This document shows, piece after piece, positions 25,289-36,288 of a DNA stretch of 64,000 nucleotides (its first letter is position 1; every line of letters starts with the position of its first letter). The DNA lies in assembly GCA_050084515.1 (NCBI GenBank), contig CM114274.1:21080001-21144000 (forward strand), written 5' to 3'. The position numbers and the translations under genes are program-made. Below the pieces are notes generated by a model. The model worked only from the letters and a program-made list of their open reading frames with translations, was not told the origin of the DNA and ran no database searches. Source of the stretch: Blasia pusilla (lineage: Eukaryota; Marchantiophyta; Marchantiopsida; Blasiales).

Positions 25289-26640
25289 TTACGAGACCAA
25301 GTAATGACTAGAGGTTTCGTCCCCATCGTCACACAAGGCGCAAGAGTTTAGTTGTGTTCCCATCCTGCTTTTCTTATGGTTCAAGAGGATTTCCCCGTCC
25401 GAACTTGAACTTGAGCCGGGTTCCCAAGCAAGGGTTCCCCGCAAATAGTTCTTCAGTTCTGCCCTCTCGGGATATACCGTCAAAAGAGAGAGGTCGACAT
25501 TTTCATGGCTTCCTCCGTGTTGTTCTGCTGTGAGCGTTTGCCTTTGCTTTGGTTATGGTATCCACGAATGCTTTCTCATCTTGCTCCCACAGTTCAGGCC
25601 CTGGGAGCTTGGATGCTTGCACAATCTCTTAAAGCTTTTTCGTCAAGATTTGGCCTGTTTTACGGGTCTTCTTTGGGTCAGGTTTTCCCCATCACCTCTT
25701 TAGGATAGCGATGGGAGTCCATTGTCTCCAGCTGCCTCCGCCATTTCAACTTGGCGATGTCACGTCTATCCTCCAAGGGTTCCACACCTAGTTCTGATCT
25801 CACACCAACGGGCTATTCGTGATGAAGTTGACATCATTCCCCAAACGCCTTCAGTGCACAACTTCAAGCCTATCCCTTTGTTTGGTGTTGGCATCCCACT
25901 TTGCTGCCCGTATTCCAGCAAGGATGAATGGTATGCAAAATGACACAGCGCTTTTTTACGATGTGATGTCCCTAAGATCAGAGGAATCGGGACAGACCGT
26001 TCACCTTCTTGTGGCCTTTCTCAGTAGTCTTCTTAATGTGTGCATCCCACATGCAATCTTCCGAGAATTCTATGCCTAGATAGGTGTAGGTAGCCACACG
26101 GGGATCTCTTGGTCACCCCAGTACCCTGCTGTTGGTCTTGGTCCTCCTCCTTGCCATTGAAAATCATCACACCGCACTTCAAGTACATTTGCCTCCATGC
26201 CCCACATGTCACACCAGATTTTGGTCGGCAGATCATCTCTTGGAGTTTCTCTCCTGTTTCCTCGAGGCCACCAAAGTCATCAGCAAACATCAGGGCAACA
26301 ATACATTTGTTGCCAACCCGTATGCCTAGTCCACTATCCTCCATTTCTTCCAATAGGGAATTCACGAAAATGTTGAAGAGGGTGGGGAGAGCGGGCATCC
26401 TTGAGCCACTCCTTGCTTGATGTCGAATGTCCCACTCTTTTGGCCATTCAGAGAACTCTACTCCTTGTGTTCGGTACATCTTCTCCACCACCCTCCACAT
26501 TTTCCCTCTCGGCCCCATTGCAAGCTATAAGAAAGCCCGTCCACGCCATACAACGAGTGTCATATGCCTTCTTGAGGTCCAAGAAGAAGCAATAGGTGGG
26601 TTTCCATTCTTTTTCCTACCCAGAGGATGATCCGGTGAAG
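25289..26640 (-). pseudogene. LINE family 2 reverse transcriptase, left copy reaching into the spacer
   Basis: On the - strand, RT motif A 'FFLDLKKAYDT' lies at about 26,600-26,540. The 26,033-26,518 frame reads 'ALPTLFNIFVNSLLEEMEDS' followed by 'VALMFADDFGGLEETGE' (motif C as FADD). The downstream part has a Cys-type finger, 'LNSCALCDDGDETSSHYLVS', at about 25,300-25,360. This is a non-LTR retrotransposon RT distinct from the 5.6-15 kb LINE. The RT catalytic half lies in the palindrome spacer; the C-terminal half lies in the left arm. It is broken by stops and frameshifts. Confidence 0.7.
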
Positions 26641-26707
26641 AAGGTGAAGATGTGGTCCACGCATCCTCGGGCTTGATCTGACTGAAGGTGAAGATGTGGT
26701 CCACGCA
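26162..26707. other. Palindrome spacer, 546 bp
   Basis: This is the only unpaired sequence of the 18.9-kb palindrome. It consists of the RT core of LINE family 2 (- strand). Near the right edge a 25-bp phrase containing 'ggtgaagatgtggtccacgc' is tandemly repeated at a 46-bp spacing (about 26,638-26,662 and 26,684-26,708). The last repeat ends exactly where the right arm begins. Confidence 0.85.
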
Positions 26708-27630
26708 TTCAATGGCAAGGAGGAGGACCAAGACCAACAAAGTGGTCTGGGGTGACCAAGAGATCCCGTGTGGCTACCTACACCTATCTAGGCATAGAAT
26801 TCTCGGAAGATTGCATGTGGGATGCACACATTAAGAAGACTGAGAAAGGCCACAAGAAGGTGAACGGTCCTGTCCAGATTCCCAAAGGCCGGGACATCAC
26901 ATCAGAAGTAAAGCGCTGTGTCATTTTGCATACCATTCATCCCTTGCTGGAATACGGGGCAGCAGCAGGGGATGCCAACACCAAACAAAGGGATAGCTTG
27001 AAGTTGTGCGGTGAAGGCGTTTGGGAATGATGTCAACTTCATCACGAATAGCCCGCGTTGGTGTGAGATCAGAACTAGGTGTGGAACCCTTGGAGGATAG
27101 ACGTGACATCGCCAAGTTGAAATGGCGGAGGCAGCTGGAGACAATGGACTCCCATCGCTATCCTAAAGAGGTGATGGGGAAAAACTGGACCCAAAGAAGA
27201 CCCGTGAAACAGGCCAAATCTTGGACGAAAAAGCTTTAAGAGATTGTGCAAGCATCCAAGCTCAAAGCAGGCCTGAACTGTGGGAGCAAGATGAGAAAGC
27301 ATTCGTGGATACCATAACCAAGAGTGGGCAAACGCTCACAGCAGAACAAAGACGGAGGAAGCCATGAAAATGTCGACTCTCTCTTTTGACGGTATATCCC
27401 GAGAGGGCAGAACTGAAGAACTATTTATGGGGAACCCTTGCTTGGGAACCCGGCTCAAGTTCAAGTTCAGGACGGGGAAATCCTCTTGAACCATAAGAAA
27501 AGCAGGATGGGAACACAACTAAACTCTTGCGCTTTGTGTGACGATGGGGACGAAACCTCTAGTCATTACTTGGTCTCGTCGCAAAATTCACAACACACAG
27601 AGCAAGAGCATATCTTTGATATTGCCTAGT
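26708..27630 (+). pseudogene. LINE family 2 C-terminal half, right copy
   Basis: The mirror of the left-arm LINE, here on the + strand and without the RT core. The 26,752-27,030 frame reads 'YTYLGIEFSEDCMWDAHIKK', then 'KRCVILHTIHPLLEYGAA', which is the conserved region after RT motif C. The 27,438-27,629 frame contains the finger 'NSCALCDDGDETSSHYLVS'. Because it begins mid-gene at the palindrome junction, it is a duplicated fragment and not an independent insertion. Confidence 0.7.
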
Positions 27631-28791
27631 CTGGTAGCACCAGAATTGTTCAACACATTCAGAGCCTTGATTCATTGCCCAAAGTTGTCTTTGACCGGTA
27701 AGTAATGTCTATTGGGGATCCCAATCAGGTAAAGTAGATGGTGTGGTGAAGAGCTTCTTGGTTGACACTTGGAAGCTCCGCACAAACAGGTTGTTTGGTC
27801 AGCACTCACACTATATGAGAGTGTCTCCCTCCTCTCATATGGTACCTTCTTCACTTGCTTCTCTCTCTACACCCATCCCAGTCTCAAGCACCGTCCAACC
27901 AGGGCGCGGGGTCTATGGTCCCAAGGCTACAACATGCACTACTTAATGAGTACTCTCTCTCTCTCTCTCTCTCTCCTAGCCCTCTACTTGATGACCTACA
28001 CATGCAAGTTACCTTCTTTATCCTAAACATGCCATAGTGGATTAAGGATAACTTTCCACAAATAGAAAAGCATATCTCTAACAATGAAGAACTTACTCAA
28101 AATAATAAGTTCCAAATAGTTCCAAATCAAGGGAAAACCTGATCTTGTAGGTTACACTTCTCAACACGTCATTTAACCTGGTAGGCTTGACCTTTGGTCT
28201 CCCTTGAAGTTCGATACAGATAATCCTCCTTATGCTCCAAAAGATGCTTATCAGAGAGCACCTAGTGGACTTATGAGGCCAATCTATAGTAGGCATCGCC
28301 ACACAGGATTGGGGTAAATTAGCCTTATCAAGACAGTTACTAGCAATACACCAACGCGGGCGACAACGACCGTTGTCGCCCATTGGGACATCTTTGGATG
28401 TTGGACCTTCTAGAGGTCAAGTATGCCCTCCATGCATGACACATTAAGTGCACGCCAAGTTTGTAGGGAGGATTTGCAATACTAATGTGGATGACACCAT
28501 TCATTTTATAAAATTTGTCCATACATATGGAAAAATTTCTCCTTTGTTGCATCATTCGCCTTGTATGATTGAAATGTCAAATGCATTCCATGAATTTTTT
28601 TTCACAATCATGAAATAAATCTGGATTGTTTAAAAAAAAAAAGGGTGATTTGGACTCGCAATTGCTCAAAGTTTAACCGGTGAGCTGGCCCTGAAAATGG
28701 ATGCTCACAAAATTGCGTGACAGGCCATAATCTCATTTGTGGGATGTGTCACATCTCCGTCGTGCTACTCCACTCCCCACTGCCTCACTTT
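27631..28791. repeat. Degenerate LTR-like region, right arm
   Basis: The mirror of 24,103-25,288. It contains a CT run of 22 bp at 27,953-27,974 and LTR-A-like phrases between about 27,700 and 28,160. No gene is visible. Confidence 0.35.
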
Positions 28792-28841
28792 TAATTTATA
28801 TCGTGTTTGATTCAAGTAATTTATATCGTGTTTGATTCAAG
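28792..28841 (+). promoter_or_regulatory. 25-bp tandem duplication upstream of RPC10, right arm
   Basis: Two perfect 25-bp units containing 'ttatatcgtgtttgattcaa', about 260-310 bp upstream of the ATG at 29,101. Same as the left arm. A promoter or 5' leader function is only inferred. Confidence 0.3.
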
Positions 28842-29100
28842 GGCGATGCCTGTGCGGAGTCCCGGGGTAAACATCGAGGCGAGGGTTTGACGACAACCGA
28901 GTCGATGGGAGAGCGCACGTAGTTCCCTGTGAAATGGGTTTGAGGATCTGGCGTTGCACGTGAAGTCGATTGGTTGCAGGAGGCAGGGTATCCAGTGTTT
29001 CTGAGGGATTGTGCACCTTGTGTGTTCGTGGAGATCCATGGACAAATCAATTATACTGTCGTAGAGTACAACTGCATCAAGCTGAAATACCGCACAAGTT

Positions 29101-30063
29101 ATGGAGTTCTGTCCGACATGCGCCAATCTATTACTTGTGGAGCACGCGTCGTCAGGGCGATTACTTCGATTTTTCTGCCCTACATGTCCGTACATCTATA
29201 ACATCGAACGCAAGGTTTGGAAACCTTGTCAACTGCTTGGTTGAAATGTATCTGTACTCAAAGTTTGCCCCGCTATTTCTGAATCGGAGCAGAGATGTGT
29301 AGTAGCTTAGCTATATCCGTGGATGTAACAATTGACTCCAGAGATATGTGTGACATTAACGTTCGAATTGGCAGGTCAGTAAGAAGTTGACTTTGAACAA
29401 GAAAGAGGTCGACGATGTTCTGGGTGGGGAAGATGCTTGGAAGAACGTCGATCGAACAGAAGGTGCGTTCGGTTTCACCCTGGCTAGTGTTGGCCCAGTG
29501 TGTAGGTAATCTTCTGGTCGTAATTTACGCTCAAGTCCGACTTCAGGGCTTAAATGTCGTGGATTTTGTAGTTGAGTGGGCTTCACACTTCACAGTGATC
29601 TTCAAGAATCCAGAAGAAAAAAAAGCCGAGGATCTGGGAAGGATGATAGCAATGTGCAGTCTTTGCAACCCAGCAAGATAGTAATAGAGCAGGAGCTTAA
29701 GAAGTAAGATTACAGGGTACAACTCACGTACTTCTATATCAAGATGGACTAAATATTTCTCAACCAGAAGATTAAAAAAACATGAAGCAAGAAAGGAAAC
29801 AGAGATTCTGGAGAAATGATCGACTTCACAATTTACGGTGCGAGCAAGAATGTAGCGAAGTTACCAAAGCAATACAATTCTACTATATCTGGAAATCTCT
29901 TCTTACGTTGAAATTACTGGGTTTTCTTGCAGTGACATGTCCACAATGCTCCTACAATCAAGCCTACTTTATGCAGATTCAGATCCGTTCTGCTGATGAA
30001 CCAATGTCTACTTTCTACAAGTGCTGTAACAACGCGTGCAATTTCCGATGGAGAGAGGGATAA
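29101..30063 (+). CDS. RPC10: RNA polymerase III subunit RPC10 (POLR3K/NRPC11-like), right copy
   Basis: Exons at 29,101-29,214, 29,375-29,462 and 29,933-30,063 (114, 88 and 131 nt) with GT-AG introns of 160 and 470 bp give 110 residues. Zinc ribbon 1 uses the CxxC pairs in 'FCPTC' (residues 3-7) and 'FFCPTC' (about 25-30). The linker carries 'VDDVLGGEDAWKNVD'. Zinc ribbon 2 is TFIIS-like with 'CPQC' and 'YKCCNNAC', and includes the catalytic-loop residues in 'QIRSADEP'. The subunit joins Pol III and stimulates transcript cleavage and termination. The ATG is the first in frame after stops at 29,062-29,064 and 29,083-29,085. Overlapping upstream ATGs in other frames (28,970 and 28,974) may lie in the leader. 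Confidence 0.92.
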
Positions 30064-32574
30064 AGCACAAGCCATTTCTTTTTGGTTCAAACCTGCCATC
30101 AATAGTTCGAGTACTCTTTTCCTTGAACTTGAATCGAGTGCTTCACGTCGAGAAGCTGTAGAGTATTCCATCGACTCATTGTGCAAGAAACATGAGTTAA
30201 AGATTTTGGGCATTATACTTGATGTCGTCAAGGAGCTGCTAGCTGGTGTTTTCTTTGTATTGTAATTCTAACCACAAATGCCGTAGTAATCAGCAGTAAT
30301 ATGCGGATTTTTCTATCTTGGCCAAGTGTTTTTTATCTTAGTGGACGTTCATTCAAGAGAAGACCTGGAATGAGAGGTTTTTGTAGCACTTGGATGCTGC
30401 TCGTGGTACCTTGGGTTTCGTCTGGAGGTGACGACCCTCAGAAGCTGTACCCTTTCTTTCCGGCGAGAAAAGTTGTTTTTGGCGGTAATTTGAATAGGAC
30501 CTGACCACTACATGGTTTTCAAACATACAGATGATCCAAAGACAGATTATGTGGGTTGCTGTGGTTTGGGAGCTTCTGGTATTCGAGTATTACTAAATTC
30601 TGTTGGTTTATGGTACTTCGTCCTTGGAGATTTTTCCATCCAAATGGATTTATGATATCATCCAAAGAACACAGAAATTATCTGTGATTTTTAAAAATTG
30701 ATTAGTGAGCAGTCCGCACCATGTATGGGACATAAAATATTTTTCGCGTGGCAAACATGCCGCTCTATTGTCACATATCAAATCGAGAGGGGTTTAGAAA
30801 TTAAAAAAAGCACTCTCCAAAAAATAAGTCTCCAATAGTTCTCGTAGAAAGGCTTAGCAACTTGTTGAAAGCCAATAGGCTCTAATTCAGACTCTAAAAA
30901 CCCGATTTGCTCACATGTATGCATTTCTTAGTTCATACATCGTTGTTTTCTTCTAGCACAGGACCTTAATTATCTCCTGTTTTCGTAGCCCGAGAGTTGC
31001 ACGTTCATATTCTGGATATTTTCCTTGTCTTACAATTTTGGGGCACCTGATGTCTCACTTTTCTGTCATCAGTCTAAACATTAGACTCGATAGTGCACAA
31101 GGAGCTCCCTACGCAGATCATGACGAGGACTCAATTGGATTTTTGAACTTCCACAAGAGATGACATCCATCAAATCGGTAGACTTAAATTAATCTAAGTT
31201 TACATCATGCAATGTTCATCCAAACTTCCGCCTCCGAGGGTGAAGTGAATTGTGTTTACTGAAAATGTAATCTGACTAGAAAAAGACGAAGCGATTTCCA
31301 CATTCAATTACTGAAGTTCTAACGACATGCTACTACTTCGAGGTTTGTTGGGGAGATTTTCATGTAGTTTACGTGTGACACGGTGTTGAACGACTGGTAT
31401 GGACACCAATCTGCCGTTGTCTGAAAAGCAGAGAGCTGCTGACGATGAAACTCTTCTTGTTATATGAATCGGTTAAATTCAATCAGGATTTCTCATGTTC
31501 AACAGAAGTTCTGCGTGAAATCCCCGGGCCTTGTATCAACGATAGTGCTTTCTTATAGCCAACAATTGTCTGGTTTGGATAGTTGGTGGGGATGATTATA
31601 CTGTCATAGTCAGTGGTATTTACCGTCAGACAATTAAGCCAACTCTCCAATAGTCGGATTAACGGTAGCTTTCTTCATGACACAAGCACCTAGCCGAAAT
31701 TGCCTGATTCTTCCTGAATTGTTGACTGTTGAGCGATTTCTCTCTACTGAACATCAGTGATGGCAAAGTCATCAATTACAAACTTTTCATTACAATGTGA
31801 TTAGGTGGTTGGCATATTATTTCGCATCATGTTTGATTCAACAGGTAAGAACATAGTGATTTATTTCTGCATCGTCAGATGTTCCCGAACCACAGAATAA
31901 TTGGAAAAAAAGAACTCTAATATATTTCCGTAAATTGGGATGGTACTCTAGCCCCGACCAAAATTGAGCGTTTCCTCGATTACTGGAAGCTCAAAAACTT
32001 GGCGTAAAAACATGTTGTCGAATGTACACTACGAATATGAGGTAGCTTACCGGGTCCACATGAATCAAGATTTCTCGAATCTCAACTCTCATGAGTGTCT
32101 AAGAGGTAAGATTAAGTGCACTGAAACAAAAGCAAAGGAGCGATCTTACCAGTTGAACCTGCTAATGGACAAGGAGAGGGTATCACTTCACTGATAAGGC
32201 TTAAAGGACAGCTAGAAATGTGGATACTCACATGTAGAAACTCCAACAGCTTTACAAAGGTGGAAAATAACTAGTACTGATCTCCGGCTTCATGGATGGG
32301 ATCATTCCGTGAACATCCACTTTGGTCTACTGCCTCTGAATTCCCCAAATGGAAGAGCCTTAAGCCTCTCTGCCAAATTATTCTACAAATATTAATCTAC
32401 CCCCGGGGATAGATTAATATTTGTAGAATTGCCGACACGGGTTTGCTGATCATTAAGGATCTGTTAGTAGAGAAGCCTATTGAAATCCCTCCCTGAATCT
32501 GATGAGAAGCCATGTGCATACTGTACACCTCATAGTCGGATCATGGTGGTTCTTCTAACATGATAGCTCATGAC
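30064..32574. other. Intergenic region between convergent RPC10 and UPF0114, right arm
   Basis: The mirror of 20,333-22,832. It holds the hairpin at 32,380-32,429 and no recognised gene. An open frame at 31,964-32,194 of 76 codons is present but matches nothing known. In the left arm a one-base indel near 20,925 shortens it. Confidence 0.4.
32380..32429. terminator. Perfect 20-bp-stem hairpin downstream of UPF0114, right arm
   Basis: Arms 'attctacaaatattaatcta' (32,380-32,399) and its exact complement (32,410-32,429) enclose a GC-rich 10-base loop. The stem starts about 145 bp after the UPF0114 stop codon. In the left arm the outer 4 bp of pairing are lost. It could be a 3' UTR structure or the remains of a tiny inverted-repeat element. 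Confidence 0.4.
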
Positions 32575-34412
32575 CTACTCACTGTGATTATTATTCAAGT
32601 GGAGCATAGAAAGAAGGTACAGACAGCCAGATGCAAGGAGAATAGATCCGGCAAAGCAAAGGAGATCCAAGCCGGAATGAATAGGCACCTTCTTACTCTT
32701 TTCAAACATTCCCACAAGCAGGATCATCACAATGACATGTCCAAGTTTTGTCTTTAACTCATCAAGAGATCGAATTTCCAACCATTTTGGGCGTTCCTGA
32801 ATTCAACGAACCACCTGTAAGACTCTTAATTGAAAATGAATGTTGCATGACGTTGGCCATGGATGCCAAAAAAGCATGTATAAAATTCTTAAGAAGGGAT
32901 TTCCAGGAAATACCCGCAGTCTGAAAAGGCCAAACAAATTGGAACCACAGACTGTCGTTCTAGTAGCTCCATCCGCACAGCCAACTCCAGGTACTTCCAA
33001 GCTACTCACGAAAAGTTCATACAATCCCATGCCAAAAATGAGCATGACTGTTCCCATGAGATAGACATCTACACAAGTAAGGAAACGTGAGAATCAGTTC
33101 CAATATCATCCAAGGGTCATCTAATGGAAAGAAGATATGATAATTACCAGTCTACTGGCACTCTCTGAGAAATGCAAGACACTTGAGATCATGGGGACCA
33201 TATAGCAATCAGCAAGGTAAAGCACAACAGTGATATGGCCCAAAACTGCTCTACTTGGCAGGTTTGTATTGCAAAACTCACCAACCGCTTCCACAAGGTA
33301 AAGAATTACTTGGCTAGTTTTGAGTCCATATAGACAGGCCTTGAAGTACTCCTTGAATGATTGTACGACAAACATGGAACCCTGCTCGAGACGTTGCATG
33401 CAACATCGCTTCAGAATGGTGGCTAATCATATTGTCGTAATCAACAGATCCAGTGGTCCGCTCGTAGAAAAAATTGGAATCCAGTAAACGGAGTCGTTAG
33501 ATGGGCGAAAGAAAATCAGCTTCCTCATCAGAACCCGACGACGGATTAGTGTTATTTTTGTGAACGAGGACTACTCAAAGCTGTCCTACGCTTGCGATAC
33601 TGTAACTTACGATCCTTGGGTAGAAATTACCTGGAAGAAACAAAGAACCGAACCAGCCAGAGACCCCACCACAGCAAACAAGGTCAAAAATCGGCAGTCA
33701 AATATTGCCTGTCGTTCATAGCAACAACCGAATGTGAGTCAGGTTGTGCTTCAGTCCAGTGCCACGCAAAGAAAATAAAGATCAGTAATTTGAATGTATT
33801 ATTAGTGTGGGAATTGTCCGGCCATTATTGATGTTTGAATGTATTATTGATGTTGGAATTATTGTCCGGATATTTCTTGTAACAGAATATTGGATGTTAA
33901 TCACTCGTCAGTCATGAGATGGGGAGAGTTACTCGTTCGATGATGCCCTCGATGCGCTCCACGTTCTTTGCTGCAGGAGATGTGGAGTCAGGAGTAAGGC
34001 AGCAAACTCCTGATGTGGAAAGTGCTGCAGCTGTGACTTGAGCGGAGGTCTCCTGGAAAGCATTAGGATCCAGTAGATTGTCAAGTGTCGGTTGCATGTT
34101 GGGAAGAACAGGTACGACACCGCTGTCAGTGAGACCCTCCTCATAGTGTAAACCACAGACGGTTCTTCCACCTATTTTCGATCGGCGATATGGAGGCCTA
34201 GTTGACTGTGCCGACCACGGAACATAAAATCCGTTTCTAGTCACAGCTAATTTCCTCTGCCTCGCACCTGATCTTATGACTTCTGCTGGCCCTTGCATTG
34301 AAATGGAGCTTTCGGCTCCATCAATGCACATCGACATACATCCGATGCTCTCCATCGAGCTGCGATATCCATGGAAAGGTGGGATCCTGCTGACTAGTAA
34401 GTAAATGCACAT
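32575..34412 (-). CDS. UPF0114-family (YqhA-like) plant membrane protein, right copy
   Basis: Five exons on the - strand: 34,412-33,933, 33,708-33,631, 33,381-33,282, 33,068-32,914 and 32,796-32,575. All introns are GT-AG, and the reading frame is continuous for 344 codons. Exon 1 gives a long Ser/Thr-rich N-terminus, plausibly a plastid transit region, ending in 'VERIEGIIER'. Later exons give hydrophobic helices 'FLTLFAVVGSLAGSVLCFF', 'GTVMLIFGMGLYELF', 'HVIVMILLVGMF' and 'LLCFAGSILLASGCLYLLSM', plus the family phrase 'LDELKTKLGHVIVM'. This matches plant UPF0114 proteins related to bacterial YqhA; biochemical function is unknown. The start is the first Met of the exon 1 frame. An internal Met ('MESIGCMS') is an alternative. 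Confidence 0.88.
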
Positions 34413-35542
34413 GAGAACCGACGACCCTAGCGTGCAGTGGATAGAATTGAACGACTTGCAGCCTGTGGCACCTTCAGAGAATTAGGAGTTCTAACGCTTG
34501 ATAATCAGCATGGCACTTGCTCCCGCGCGATCAAGTACTGCAGATTATCCACTGTTTCCAACTATAATAAGTCCGCACAACAGTAGCTCAAGAGATTAGT
34601 TTCTGACTTTCGCCATTCAGATCAACCTGTAAGAGGTCCGGAATTATGTTCCCGGACAGATCAGAAACGGCCCTTTACTGAAAATTCAAGACAAATCTAC
34701 TGGCTGTGTGGCATCTTCAACAAAGATCGTCTACCCGTCATTCCCCTTCGACTTCGCTGACCAGATACACTGTACAGCAGTAAGTCCTTCTTAGCAACGT
34801 CCGAAGAGAACAGAGGTCACGTGTTGAAATCTCAAATTTCAACCGACTGACATACGGGTTCCTTTTGTTTCTGTACTTGTGTACCAAATAGCCGACTGGA
34901 ATTCAGAAAACTTTTAAACGCTTCATGTACCGGGAAAGTACCGGTTCTCCGAAAGAAACCTGCCTGCTAACTAGCTTTTCCCGACTTTCGAACCCTAAAC
35001 AAGTTTTGCGCCTAAATAAGTAAGTAAATGTGCTATGAGTAACCAATTTCTATTCTTCGGTTGTCATCGGAAAAATGATTTGTTAATAAAAATTTATAGT
35101 ATTATGGTAGAGTGCCTTGTTGTTTTGTAAATACTTCTATGTTTTATAAGTGGCAACTCAGCTCACTAAGAAAATATTTTACATGCTATGGGAAGTAAGA
35201 AAAAAATTTTGAATTTATGTACAACATTATTAATCCTTCACGGGCTATGTACTAACTCTTCACACACTTTTTTATTTCCCGTGCACCTACTAGTTAATAG
35301 AAATGAGGTAGGCCTGACCTCATTTATATGTGGTTCTGATAGTGGAAAAAAATTGTAAAATATCCTTTTGTAGCTGCTTATTTCTTTTTTACGGGTCCCA
35401 CTACCATGTCCTAGATGTGGATCTTGCATCTGAAGACGACGTCACGTCATTCCCGGATACATAGCGAAGAGCATGTCCACGTGGTGGATAAGCATATGTA
35501 TCATCTAGAGCGTCGCTAGATTGTGTTTCATTATGCGGGTAA
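34413..35542. other. Upstream region of right UPF0114 gene
   Basis: The mirror of 17,369-18,494. It presumably contains the promoter; no specific element is recognised. No other gene is supported. Confidence 0.4.
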
Positions 35543-36156
35543 TGTCATTCGCATACACATCGCTACACAACATACATCGTTGTCATCGAACATACACACA
35601 AACACGCACAATCCCATGCTAACTCCTGGCATCCAAATAACGAGACAAGGAGTACTAAAATATCTCCAATAAATCAAGTAGATCTCACATCACCATCTCA
35701 CACCTAGCTCTCCATGGTGCGCACTCTCTCTCATGTCAAGCTAAACCCACTCTCCTAATGAGAGGCTTGGGTTACACACATAAGGCAAGGAGGACCATAA
35801 CTCCGCCGCCTCATGCCAAGAGGTTCAACAAATAGAGAATAAGCTCTCAAGCTCTCTCTCTCTCTCTCTTGGAGGTATACTCCCTTCCCTCTCCCAAGTT
35901 CTCTCCTCGGTAATCTATGCTCGCAGGTCATCTCCTTGGATCTTCACTTGCTGTAGCGGATCAAGGACCACTTTCAAAAGTGGAAAGTCAACTATACTCC
36001 AAATGGAAACTTACCCAAAATAGTAAGTTTCTCTATGTGGCTCCAAATGAGTCAAAACGAAGGGAAAACCTGCTCTCTCAACCTCTTGAAGCTGCCCTCA
36101 AGTATCTCCAAAGGCGCTCTACTAGATCTCGCCAATCTATCCTAAAAGACGTGACA
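35543..36156. repeat. LTR-A copy at the right palindrome edge, 614 bp
   Basis: It starts 'tgtcattcgcatacacatcg' and ends 'aaaagacgtgaca' on the + strand, so it is in the opposite orientation to the solo LTR at 15,079. The palindrome homology ends inside it at 35,920. A short CT run at 35,850-35,868 marks the site expanded in the 16.6-kb copy. Two bases beyond its end another LTR-A start follows at 36,159. Confidence 0.75.
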
Positions 36157-36158
36157 GT

Positions 36159-36288
36159 TGTCGTGCGCATACACATCGCTACACAACATACATCGTTGTC
36201 ATGGAACATACACACAACCACGCACGATCCCATGCTAACTCCAAGCATCCAAACAACGAGATGAGTAGTACCGAAATATCTCCGATCA
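36159..36288. repeat. LTR-A terminal segment, first part of a split copy
   Basis: 130 bp beginning 'tgtcgtgcgcatacacatcg' and matching only one end of LTR-A up to 'aaatatctcc'. The rest of the LTR ('aaatcaagtagatcc' onward) appears 9 kb away at 45,305-45,801. Together they make one complete LTR-A. The polypurine tract of the gypsy element abuts this piece directly, with TG of 'tgatcgg' on the - strand. Confidence 0.6.

Larger units (their letters stand above)
17041..26161. repeat. Left arm of an 18.9-kb palindrome
   Basis: Every stretch of 17,041-26,161 recurs as its reverse complement in 26,708-35,920. Corresponding points keep a nearly constant coordinate sum of 52,866-52,918. The arms differ by scattered substitutions and short indels, many in homopolymers; my impression is about 1-2% divergence, not measured. 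Contents from outside in: the end of an LTR-A copy, the UPF0114 gene (+), RPC10 (-), a degenerate LTR-like stretch, and the C-terminal half of a LINE (-). Confidence 0.95.
26708..35920. repeat. Right arm of the 18.9-kb palindrome
   Basis: Reverse complement of 17,041-26,161. It holds, from the centre outward, the LINE family 2 fragment (+), a degenerate LTR-like stretch, RPC10 (+), the UPF0114 gene (-) and the end of an LTR-A copy that continues past the homology boundary to 36,156. It is 9,213 bp against 9,121 bp for the left arm; much of the excess lies in the LTR-A part. Confidence 0.95.

Noticed and set aside
29914-30231. 105-codon antisense frame over RPC10 exon 3 with a helix-turn-helix-like look
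   Set aside because: It lies opposite a conserved exon, and its left-arm mirror is frame-broken by an A-run indel, so it is a shadow of the real gene.
17041-35920. Palindrome as a giant transposon with 9-kb terminal inverted repeats
   Set aside because: There is no transposase in the spacer, which is only 546 bp of LINE. The arms contain host genes and end inside an LTR. Segmental inverted duplication fits better.
17041-35920. Palindrome as a pure read-folding artefact
   Set aside because: There is a unique spacer, and true substitutions plus multi-base differences exist between the arms (for example near 20,520 and 26,120). It was not excluded entirely because many differences are homopolymer indels.
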